The notes under the pieces were generated by a model. The model saw only the letters and a program-made list of their open reading frames with translations. It was not told where the DNA came from and searched no databases. A program made the translations under genes and the position numbers. Positions 25,001 to 35,128 of a DNA stretch of 64,000 nt are shown one piece after another (position 1 is the first letter of the stretch; each line of letters starts with the position of its first letter). The DNA comes from Rhypophila decipiens. Its lineage: Eukaryota > Ascomycota > Sordariomycetes > Sordariales > Naviculisporaceae. Location: positions 1 through 64,000 of the forward strand of contig MU858201.1 of NCBI GenBank assembly GCA_033297075.1, read 5' to 3'.

Positions 25001-27724
25001 CGTGAAGTATCGACGAGGGGTGGATCGGGATGGAGAGATGGTTGATTGAAGGATGGCAGTCTCCGTGTCTTATCGAAGATCTGCCGCGGCAGGAGCGCTG
25101 GGGTTTTCTTTGTTAAAATTGTCGGGCAGCAGCGGGCATGCTCTGTGTAACTAACACGGTGAGATCTGCAGCCAACCAGAGGCAGCGGATTGTCCGGTCC
25201 GACTCGGGAGAAAATCCGAGGACACAGAATGGAAGGGGCGAAGGGCAGAGTCGCCGGTTGAGGTTTCCCAGTTGATGGGTTTATATTGCCGGATTGCACC
25301 TTCCTTTTGAACATTCACCTTGACTGGCAAATTCCCGTTCAATGATGATCCGGTACATGAAAGGTAATGGGCCGTGGCTCCACCTTTCCGACATTTCACT
25401 TACACTTCCCAAGGCAAGAGATATCGGCCCCTGTCAAGCCGGTGACTCCAACCTGCTGATCCAGAACGATCTGGCCAAGGTAGGCAAAAAGCTATTATTA
25501 CTGCCCCGCCAACCATGGTTACACAGTCAAGTCCACCAAGGAGGAAGGAAGGAACAAACAGCAAGCCCAAAATACAACCGTTCTGCAACCTCAGCGCCCA
25601 AAGTGCGGCAGTCGAGACACCAGTCCCCCACTTCCATTCACCCGGACTTTATTCATCTTTTACATCTACTATCTCGAATAGGCAGCCTAGCCTTTTTTCA
25701 ACGACTTGCACGACCTAAGGCAGCCCCGGATACATTGCTGCGCGAACACACCTTTGCTGCATAACCGTCACACCTTCACATTTTCTCACATACATGTCTC
25801 CTCGTCACATAGACAAGCGAGGTGCTGACATGGATGAATTGGGGAGCGCCTCCAGTCTCGGGTATTTTTCCATGCTTCTTTATTCATGATCCACCCACGT
25901 CACTTCTCATATATCAGATTTCGATATCTCGCGAGCATTAGCCTGGTCTAAACCTCGATGAAGTTGCCAGTATTTTTCCGGCTTTGGTATTTCCCAACGG
26001 TCCGTCACATGTTTCTCCTTTTGAAGTGTAAGTTTATTCTTACGAAATGATGTCGGCTTATAACCGAGCCAGCTCTCAAGTGCCCGTATGTAACCATGTT
26101 GGTAATTCATGCTATCACCAACAGAGTTTATCAATAATCGTACGGACTTTACTCCGGTCTTACCTTTCCGAGAGCTCACAGCATATTGACCACATACCGA
26201 TATGTACGTCGGTAGTATGGACGGGGTCTACCTGCATACTAGGTACATGGTATATGCACTCATTCTGTATTCACAACCAACAACAGCCTTGGCTCACCGT
26301 TTGCCTGCGCAGTTATCATTGATTTTCGATCATGAGTCGGGTGACCCAGCTTGGTCTTCCGAGCCTGTGTACTACTCAGTACCAACATCTATACTATTCT
26401 CTTGGTTTATCGGATGGAGTTTGGGTCTCGTATGCATGCTAGCTGTGTCAAAGATGGTTATCTTCTCGAGGTGCGCTTTGAACTGGATAGATGAGGCAGA
26501 TTACCAATATATGACGAGCGGCAATAGCCGAACCCGGTGAACGCAGTCGAGTAATTAATCCACGAGACAAACTGTTACGTACAGCCATGATTCCATACAC
26601 CACCCACGCTCCATGCAAGATATGACCATCCACACATAACGGCATCGGATCAACGCGGGGGGCTTGCCACCCTGCCCACCCACATTTCGTACCTCCTGCG
26701 GGTAGTCCCGAGGAGATGGATGGAAGCAGTCACTGGGAGCGAATGTCTTTTAGTATGTAATGTTTTCCTCGCCATTATCGTCAGCCAATCACCACACGTA
26801 CCATAATTGCTCACCAGAAAGCCAGACAAGCGACGCCCATCTATGGATTAGGAAATTCTATAACGAGAAAATCAAAGGGCAAAATGTGCCCGGATAATTG
26901 TGAAACCCTGTTCACCTCTCTCCCCCAAAACAGAGCAAATCTAACACTATCACATACTACAGAGAAACACGCAAGGGTGGCTGCAGGTGTCACTTCGCAA
27001 CGCTACATGGTCATGCATCGCGATGCCAACTGCTTGGACTATTGAATGCTGTTGGCGAGAATATCCTTGGCTGTAATACTGCCTGGCAATTATGCCAGCA
27101 TCCAGGAGAATAGAATTTGATCTCCTGCCATGCTAATGGTGTGGGTCGGAAAGTCTGGCTTATAAGATGTGCTGGTCGATATCTAATTCATACTGTAGTG
27201 AAACATGACCTCGGCCCATATTCGTGCGTGCATGGGATGGGATCATGGCAGGTATACTTGATGCTGTACTCTGTGCATCCATCCATCTCGGTATCTCTCC
27301 GATGATCGGTAGCTCAAAGAATCCGGGCTGATGATCTCTTGATACTAGGTCCCTGATGGTTCTTTTACAAACTGGGCTTCCGGGTAATCAGTAGGGTAGA
27401 AAAGGGACATGATAGTGGGCGAATTTTGTTAGCTTATTACCTAATCAACTGATGAGGTAGGCATTCTTGTTGGTACTCATTGGTCAGCCCCTTTCCCCCA
27501 AACGCCTGGGTCCATCTCAGCAGGCACCAACAACATCGTTACGACGGGACCCTTCGGAAAGATGGGACAAGGCACTCCCCTTTTCATCTTTAGTTTTTAT
27601 CTTCATTCACATACTAGTTGAAAATCCCTCGAAAATCATTGACGCCCGTCTTTTCAAGCCATCGTTCTCGACCGACATAGTCACCCACTCACATCCATTT
27701 AACCCGCTGACAAACATCGCAAGT
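25001..27724. other. Gene-poor region
   Basis: About 2.7 kb without a supportable gene. Frames of 60-140 codons occur on both strands with no motif or convincing splice sites. Pyrimidine-rich promoter sequence appears at both ends. Confidence 0.4.
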
Positions 27725-28273
27725 ATGTCAACTTCTGTCCAGCAGACAACGCCCTTCCCGACCCCCAAAGCCATCGGAGCGAAAAAGGAACATGTCAACT
27801 ACGCGGATCGCCACGCCGTCCGGGTGGTAGCATTCAACCCAAGCGGCCAAATAGCCATCGTCCATGCCAAGAGAGACAGCTACTACAAGCTACCCGGGGG
27901 AGGGATCGACCCAGGCGAGGACCACATCACTGCGGTAGAGCGTGAGATGCTCGAGGAGACGGGCGCCTCAATCCGAGTGCGGGGGCCGAGTCAAGGCGGA
28001 TGTATTGCTACGACGGAGGAATACCGCGGGACACTGCATCAAATGTCATTTTGTTACGTGGCTGACGTGATTGAGAACGGCAGCGGAGGAGGAGGTCCCA
28101 ACTTGACAGAGGACGAAATCAACGACGGCTTGGAGCACCTCTGGGTTTCGGTTGCGGAGGCCAAGAAGTTGATGAGCGAGGCAGTGCCGACCTCGGAACT
28201 GGGGCGGTTCATCAAGGAGAGGGATATTTATCTTTTGGGAACGGTTACTGAGACCAAGTCGGAATACATATAG
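27725..28273 (+). CDS. Nudix hydrolase
   Basis: Hydrolyses a nucleoside-diphosphate-linked substrate. The start at 27725 gives 182 residues. The Nudix box is complete: GGIDPGE, seven spacer residues, then REMLEETGA, matching GX5EX7REUXEEXGU with both metal-binding glutamates. Flanking strands (VRVVAFNPSGQIAIVH and YKLPGGG) fit the fold. A Gly-rich insert sits before LTEDEINDGLEHLWV. An in-frame upstream extension to 27467 is judged leader sequence because it reads through a pyrimidine-rich stretch and adds no fold element. The substrate is unknown. Confidence 0.88.
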   Translation: MSTSVQQTTPFPTPKAIGAKKEHVNYADRHAVRVVAFNPSGQIAIVHAKRDSYYKLPGGGIDPGEDHITAVEREMLEETGASIRVRGPSQGGCIATTEEYRGTLHQMSFCYVADVIENGSGGGGPNLTEDEINDGLEHLWVSVAEAKKLMSEAVPTSELGRFIKERDIYLLGTVTETKSEYI

Positions 28274-29213
28274 GTCTCTAATCAGTTGTGACGCTATCAC
28301 TGTGTTCCACTACGCCCGACCTTAGTGAATCCTTCGGAGGCACATGCTGATAAGGTTTGTGGTCAAGAGACTTTTTTGGAGATCGCAACCTTCAAGGTGA
28401 TCTGCTTATAAAATGAAAAGAGGCATCGGGTGATCTAGAGGTGAAAAAGTAGAGGGCTTAGACGAGATAATGGCGGATTTGGATGAACCGAATGTAGTTA
28501 GCGTGCATAGGCCCTTTAGGCTCAGTGCCTCCGGGCGAAATAAATTCCATCCATCCATCCATCCATCCATCGACTTTTGTCTTCACAGGATGTGGGATAT
28601 CACGCCCGCCGGATATCACAAAGGCCTATCACAAAGGCCCTCATGATCTTGTTGGTATACTTATAACAGCATTATGGATTCCGAATCTGGTGTCTCAGGT
28701 TGTACCAATCAGTTGCAACTGTTGAGTATTCCAACGTCTTTAAACGGTTCTGACGGCTCAGATAGCCCGTTCCAGGACGCTGAGGTAGGGTAGGATTTTA
28801 GGATTTCTGCCTACGCTATCGCCCTACGTTCTCCACGAGTTCACGTGTTATTTGGCTTGGATTCTATTATTAACATCATGACTGGCCAGGTTGACACTCC
28901 AGTGACTCCACAGCAGTTGTTGCCTAGGCCCTAGGGCGATCTTTGGGCGGATCATTCCCTAGAGGTTCCTCAGGAACCCCCCAAATAGGTAACAAGTGGG
29001 TCAACTAAGACGGCATGCGTTGTGAAAAAAGGGGTCAATATGCTGCTAGACGGATGTCATTTCAACGTTCTCACCTTAGTTAGGCCGAGAGTGTTGATTT
29101 CTCGTTGATAAAATGGTTCTTGACCCCAGGCCGTAGATTATTCCCCGACCTGGGAAGGTCCGTCCTGTTGATGGTGTTCGGACCCGAAGTCGTGGATCGT
29201 ACCTGCTTCCGCG
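28274..29213. other. Intergenic region with a CCAT microsatellite
   Basis: No gene is recognised. It contains a (CCAT)6 tract, listed separately, and AT/GC-mixed promoter sequence for the GH71 gene. Confidence 0.45.
28547..28570. repeat. (CCAT)6 microsatellite
   Basis: Six perfect tandem CCAT units read directly from the sequence. Probably length-polymorphic. Confidence 0.95.
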
Positions 29214-30789
29214 ATGATTCCCCGAGCCGTGTTTGCCCACTATTTGGTAAGCCGCCTTCCCAAGTGAAAGAGCCGATGTAAACTGACTTGCACCTTCCTC
29301 CCTTCAGGTCGGTCTCACGTTTAACCAAACAACGGAACAATGGACGAAAGACATCGCCGCCGCCCACGCGGCATCCATTGACGGCTTCGCGCTCAATATT
29401 GGAGCATCGGACCACCACACTCTCGAAGCTCTACAGCAGGCATACAAAGTGGCCGCCAAGTTCGACGACTTTATGCTCTTCATCTCGTACGACTTTGCCG
29501 CCCCAGGAGATTGGACCGTCGACACGATCGTCAACCTAACCGAGACCTTCAAGGACGAACCGGCGCAGTTCAAGGTCAATGGCAAGCCCTTAGTGAGCAC
29601 CTTTGAGGGTGGCGAGTTTGTCGATGGCTGGAAGGAGGTCAGGAAACGGGTTGACGGGGATATCTATTTCGTTCCAGACTGGTCAGGGTTGGGTCCGCAA
29701 AAGATCAAAGAGCAGGCGTATGACCTCATTGACGGAGCCTGTGAGTTTCCGCACAACCTTTTCTCCTTGCGCATACAAGATTTATGAGAACTGATACCTC
29801 GTATTTCCCCAGTCTCCTTCAACGCCTGGCCATGGGCGGGCTCCTCCAAAATGACAACCTGGCCAGACGGCGAGTACACAGGGATGCTCTCGCCCTCTCA
29901 CAAAACCTACATGATGGGCGTAAGCCCCTACTTCTACACGCGCATCCCAGAGCTCAACAAAAACTGGTACATGTCCAGCGACAGCCTCTGGTATGATCGC
30001 TGGCTCCACGTCCTCGACATAATGCCCGACATGGTCCAGATTGTCACCTGGAACGACTTTGGCGAGTCCCACTATATAGGCGACATAGTCGACTCCCAAG
30101 TCTTCCCCCCATCCGCTGAATACGTCTCGGACATGTCTCACAAGGGCTTCCGCGCCATGCTTCCCTACTTCATAGCCGCCTACAAAGCCGGAAAGAAAGA
30201 CATCCCGCTTCCCGCCCAGCTAGGTGATGGTGCTGTATCAGCTTGGTACCGCACCACGCCAGCTAATTTAACAAATTGTCTCGATGGCGCCACGGTATGG
30301 GGACAAAAGGGGACATTATCCGCCACAGCTGGTGTGAAAGACGTGATCAATATCTTTGCCGTGTCTGTCCGAGAGACAACCCTCACAGTCACACTAGGAG
30401 ATGCCGAGAAGGAGCTCAAAGTCGAGGCTGGCACGCCGCAGTTCTTCCAGGTTCCCCTAAGGGATCTCGAGAACGAAACCGGTAACGTCACAATCACGAT
30501 GAACGGACATACCACCGAGGGTCCCGCCATAACTCATGACTGCCCGGCGTCGGGCGTGATAAACTTTAACGCCGTTGCTATTGAGATTGGTATTCCAAAG
30601 GAGGAAGTGCCCCAGGGTCTTCCTGATGGGAGTGGAGGCGGTGGTAAAAGTAGCCCTGGTAGTAGTGGTGGCTCCAGCTACAAGGGCAAGGGCAAAAAGA
30701 GGAAGAACTCTGTTGTTTCTCTAGAAGGCGGGATCCCCGTTGCTGTGGCGGTTGTCACGGTTTTGTTCGCTGGACTCCTCCACGTTTAA
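29214..30789 (+). CDS. GH71 alpha-1,3-glucanase (mutanase family)
   Basis: Degrades cell-wall alpha-1,3-glucan. A 33-nt first exon (29214-29246: MIPRAVFAHYL) joins exons 29308-29740 and 29813-30789 in phase for 480 residues. Family marks are AVFAHYLVG at the start of the barrel, SIDGFALNIG, FISYDFAAPGDW, STFEGGEF, FSFNAWPWAGS and VTWNDFGESHYIGD. A beta-sandwich tail follows, then a Gly/Ser-rich linker, a basic patch (KGKGKKRKNS) and a final hydrophobic segment (GGIPVAVAVVTVLFAGLLHV) that could be a GPI signal or membrane tail. No signal peptide is present with this start; a further upstream exon is possible because the frame stays open 5' of 29214. Confidence 0.82.
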
Positions 30790-31268
30790 CTTTGTTTCTC
30801 TTATAATATTCAAGGTCTTTTCAATCTTGGAATCTGGGAAGTTACTAAGCCCAAGCTTGCGAGTACAAAACTATAACGACGGCGTGGATAAAAAAATGAC
30901 AAGTAACCTAACGTCATAACCGTGAATTCGAAGTCCAGCCATAGTTCGCTAGATACCTTGGTACCCAGGTGCCTAGTGATGCTGATGATTCAGCGCGCCT
31001 ATTGAAACTACCTACCTATCGGAGGTTTCAAACCTAGCTTGCTTTGGTGAGTTTGAATCAATGTGATTGGAAAGAGCGCACGTGGGCTGAGGCAACCCAC
31101 CCAGATTGGGAACGCGGGCTTTGTCATGTGTCGCTCTTTCCTCCGACATCACCAACCGCAACTCATAATTTCGGGCAGTCACAGAGCCAGATCTCCTACA
31201 TCTTACCTATCTCAACCAAATATTTGCCGGGCGATTGAATTTTGCACCTTCGTTTGATCTTCCCTGAA
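30790..31268. other. Intergenic region
   Basis: Nothing recognised; it marks the border between the intact left part and the decayed accessory part. Confidence 0.45.
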
Positions 31269-34094
31269 ATGGAGGCGTTTGGTGCTGGAGCGTCCTTGCC
31301 TTTCTCACTCTGGGCATTAAGAGCGCCAAAACCATCCACGAAATTCTCTCGTTGGTCAAGGACGGAACACGTATTAATAGAATTCGGCAAGATGTCCAGG
31401 GCCTCCAGGTTACCCTCGATAGACTGTCCAGGTCCCACGCTGTTGCAGAAATCCGAGATGACGCTCTCGCGACCAAGATCAAGGCATGCGCCAACGACAT
31501 GAAAACGTTTGCTGACAAGTTGGGGAAATTGACCCCCGACGGCGCCGAACCTCGTCTGGCAAGACATTGGAAAAGTTTCAAGGCCTTGCTGAATGAGAAA
31601 GATCTGATAGACATGGGCGACGTCATTGTCAAACACACGACAGCCCTGAGCCTCTATCTCAAGGTTTTGGAGAGGGACGCATTGATCTCGAATTGGTTCG
31701 AACAATTACTTGATTGTTACTCATACCCGTTCTCGATAGCGATACCCTCTACGAGGTTCAGAGCAAATTAGCTACCATCAAACAAGACGTCTCCGTCTAC
31801 CAGACTGGCCAGGCAACCATCATTGCGCAGCAAGAGAGCATTCGTGCCGCTCAGCTGCAATCCGATGTTCAGTTTATGCGCATATTCGCCGAGCTGGCTG
31901 AGCAGTTGAGAGCTTTATCTCTAGCTCACGGTATCGGTGCGACGGTTGTAGAAGAAGTCCCCGGCCCGGGTTCTACGCAGCCAACTGCAGAAACGCTTTC
32001 CGAGGAAATACTTCCATTTCACGAGATCTTGGAGGGCATCCAGTCCATCTTGGCAGCAGCCCAGGATCAAGAAGGAGTGTTTGCCTACAACGACGCCAAA
32101 GAAATTGCTGATGCCCTCTTCGTTCTCCTGCAGACGGTCATATCTGACCAGTTTCTCGTCTCCTTGCCGAGATTCACGGCTGCTTATCGATCCTGGTGCG
32201 AGACATGCACCAAGCATGACCTTGCGGATCTGCGGCACAACTTAAAGGCCGTCCAGGGCACACTGATGTCTAGTCGAAAGGTATCTGTGAACGTGCCAAG
32301 TAAGTAGTGATTACTAAGAGAATTAATTCGATAAAAACTAATAGCTTCAGGCAAGAGAGAGCATCCTACTGGCATCGTCGACCGAAATCTCTGGAAGTGG
32401 AGATCTTATGACATTGGATTTGGAGTTGTCTCGTTTGCCTCAGCTGAGAGAGCTTGGAAGGTGTGGCCAGTTGATTCACAGTCGACACCCGACGCACTGA
32501 AATCGTCGACGGATGATGTAGAAGAGACGGAAATGCGAATTTCTTTCGTTCCCCGACTCGATTTACCGCAAAAGCTGGATGGTTTCCAGACAGTAATACG
32601 GCAGTCCCACTGTTACGACGGGACTCGCAGTGCCATACCAAGGCTTTCAGTCAACCACATTCTTCCTGCTGACTCAAATGAGTCTTCACTGTTGTGCAAT
32701 CAGGCAATTTGCGAGAATTTCAAGAGATGCTGAAGCTGGGCACTGCCTCGTTGCGAGACCACGACGAGCGCGGGGCTTCTTTATTATTTGTAAGTCGAAT
32801 TGAACCGACAGTCGGCAGGGGGTGACCAGCCTGGAGCATGAGTGAGCAACACATACATTTAGCCGATGTCCACCATTTCTCCGCGTAGATATGGTAGGGC
32901 TAGCTTAGCAGTGTTCTAAGTTAAAAAAAAAAATGGGGGCGGTGATGTGCTTTTGGTAAAGTCGGGATCCGATGTAGACGGCATTGCGAGGACACAGTGT
33001 GCATCGTTTCTCTTCTCGACTTTAGCCCCAATTCAGTTCCCATCACGATGATCTACAACCATCCAATATCTTGCTAACATAAATCTAGTACACGAATAAA
33101 CAACCGGACCTCTGCCGCTTCTTGCTTCAGCATGGGGCAGATGTAGACCAATATAGTTCATGCACAATTTGCAACCACAGCGCTGTTTGCAGCTGTCAAC
33201 GATGATGAAGCAGAAGAAGAACAGCTGAAGCGCATTCAAGAATGCCGGAAATTGCTCCTAGAGGCCGGTTGTGACCCGACACTTCCACATTGGAATCTCA
33301 CTGACAATGAATACGAGTCGGGGGGTGCCGATCGCAGCGCTTTCTATTTCGCAGTACCAGTAAGGATAACTGCCCCCATTTTAAGCCGGCGCATTCTGGG
33401 AAGTGACTCTAAATTACAACAGGAATCGATGCGAATCTTCTTGGACATTTCTGCTTTTCTCACCATCGAGAGCATCGTCGATGCTAGGCTCCATCACACC
33501 CCATTACTGGCTTTCTGTTTCAGCGGAGGATGGACCGTCGAAGGACTCTCAATCCTTCTTAACAGGGGTGCTAATGTTCATGCTCGCAACAAATTTGGCG
33601 AAACCTGCTTAGCTTTGTGTGTTTCGAGATTGATAGTAGACACTTATAGCGCTGCAGAGAAACTCGCCGAAACCCGGGCTGTGCTACGAAGTTTAATCCG
33701 ACGTGGCGCCGACGTTTTTGCCCTGGACGATTCAGAGTTGTCTGTGTCAGAGGAGGCTTATTATAACAACGATGAGGGTACTAGCGCTCCAGGAGATCTA
33801 TGGGATGTTGTCCTCGCCGACTGTGGGTTCGATGTCGCCTGGTTTCGCATGAAGTACGGCATACGTCGGTATGGTTACGGCTATACAAGGCAGATGTTTG
33901 AGGATCTTTGGAAAGGTCAGGAACATCTCTGTCCCTACTATTACGACGACGAGGAGGCTCCTGATACCGATGAGGATTCTGCCGAGTGGATTACGACTGA
34001 TGAAGAACTGGACGACACGAACGATGATGACTCGTCTGATGACTCAGACACTGAGGGTGGAGCATATTGGAAAGATAAGGGAGATGATATTTAG
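31269..34094 (+). pseudogene. Frameshifted ankyrin protein with fungal STAND-type N-terminal domain
   Basis: The start reads MEAFGAGAS. The expected continuation, LAFLTLGIKSAKTIHEIL, is in another frame after about 31293. Further shifts fall near 31715, 32680 (between LPADSN and VFTVVQSGNL) and 33175. Between them are long well-formed coding stretches: the helical N-terminal domain of fungal STAND/NLR-type proteins, then ankyrin-like repeats (SLRDHDERGASLLF, LCRFLLQHGADVD, LLLEAGCDPT, LLNRGANVHARNKFGETCLA), then an acidic tail (DDDSSDDSD). Two normal introns are kept (32300-32350; 32790-33088). Three shifts go one way and one the other, so this looks like accumulated indels, not one error. 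Sequencing error cannot be excluded from one read-out. Confidence 0.68.
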
Positions 34095-34467
34095 TTCTAG
34101 GTTCGTTATCACGTGGCTGTCTACCGGCTTGGTGCGGGTGGAAAGGTTTCGAAATAGCATCCACGCCAGTATTATTAGCGTCGTGGGACGGTCATCCAAC
34201 AATAGATCCGAAAAAGATTGGGACATGGCCGTTCATGTTATCCGAAACCCAGCACCGGTGTCTTAAAATCACTGCCGCCAGGAACAACGGATCAAGACTC
34301 CCCAGTAAATACCAGCCCTCCGTCTTTGCCTCAACTTCTCTGGATCAAGATATACACACATCCCTGGCTGAGGACTGGAAACCCTAAAGACACATATGAT
34401 CAAGTAGACATCACGTCCATGGCTCCTAGCACTGTTGTGAGCATTGTGCATCTGCATCACAGGGATG
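34095..34467. other. Intergenic region
   Basis: Nothing recognised beyond short frames. Confidence 0.4.
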
Positions 34468-34824
34468 TTAGCCACATTGCTCATTGGCAAAAACCGCCAT
34501 TCTACCTTTTGGTCCTGCGAGCTGAAAGGGAGAACAAAAAGGACCAGAATAAGAAGGCCAAGAAAGTGCAAGAAGGAAGGAACTCACACGCTGATACTGC
34601 CCTTTGCTCAAATAAAAAGGCGTCTTACAAGGCCCAGTCGTAGTCTTGACCTCAATTACCTCAATTAAGAACCTCGTCCCCAAAGGCAACAGCGGTCCGA
34701 CAAATAGCCCTTGTCCTTCAACAAACACGTTCTGCCAAAACCAGGTCTTCACCAAGCTGCATATGTACTTCCTAACAGAGCTGGTATTGTATTTCCGGTG
34801 GTTTGAACAAGTCACCCCCGCCAA
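34468..34824 (-). CDS. Possible minus-strand gene or fragment
   Basis: A minus-strand frame is open here and contains a textbook intron: donor CGT|GTGAGT, a long pyrimidine tract, and acceptor CCCTTTCAG, about 66 bp, in phase zero. Spliced, it ends LAGPKGRMAVFANEQCG and starts no later than the VFVEGQGLFVGPLLPLGT stretch. I do not recognise the product, the true 5' end is unclear, and the intron itself stays open in frame, so coding status is uncertain. It lies between the tails of two broken NLR-type genes. Confidence 0.3.
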   Translation of the reverse strand: MAGVTCSNHRKYNTSSVRKYICSLVKTWFWQNVFVEGQGLFVGPLLPLGTRFLIEVIEVKTTTGPCKTPFYLSKGQYQRVSSFLLALSWPSYSGPFCSPFQLAGPKGRMAVFANEQCG

Positions 34825-35128
34825 GTCAATTGTCAGTTCTCATGAAATGTCTGTATTCATACTACATTGGTGTTTTCACAGTACGTAATCTCACTTTCCA
34901 AGCGTAAATTCTCTCGCAATAGGCAAACTAGCGTGAATCAGTCTTGCATGGTAATGACAATCTTATCGATCAGAGGCATTATTGGTCTGCCCCGTCTCTC
35001 GGTAGTTCTTGCAAACTGTTAGCGGAAAAAAAGTTACGAGGTGACTGTCTCGGTCTCTCCTTCCAAAGTCAGACTGCCACATGGAGGTTTCCCGTGCATC
35101 CACTCCGCCCACGCTTTCTTCCCCCCGA
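34825..35128. other. Short intergenic region
   Basis: Nothing recognised; 3' flank of the NACHT-ankyrin gene. Confidence 0.4.
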
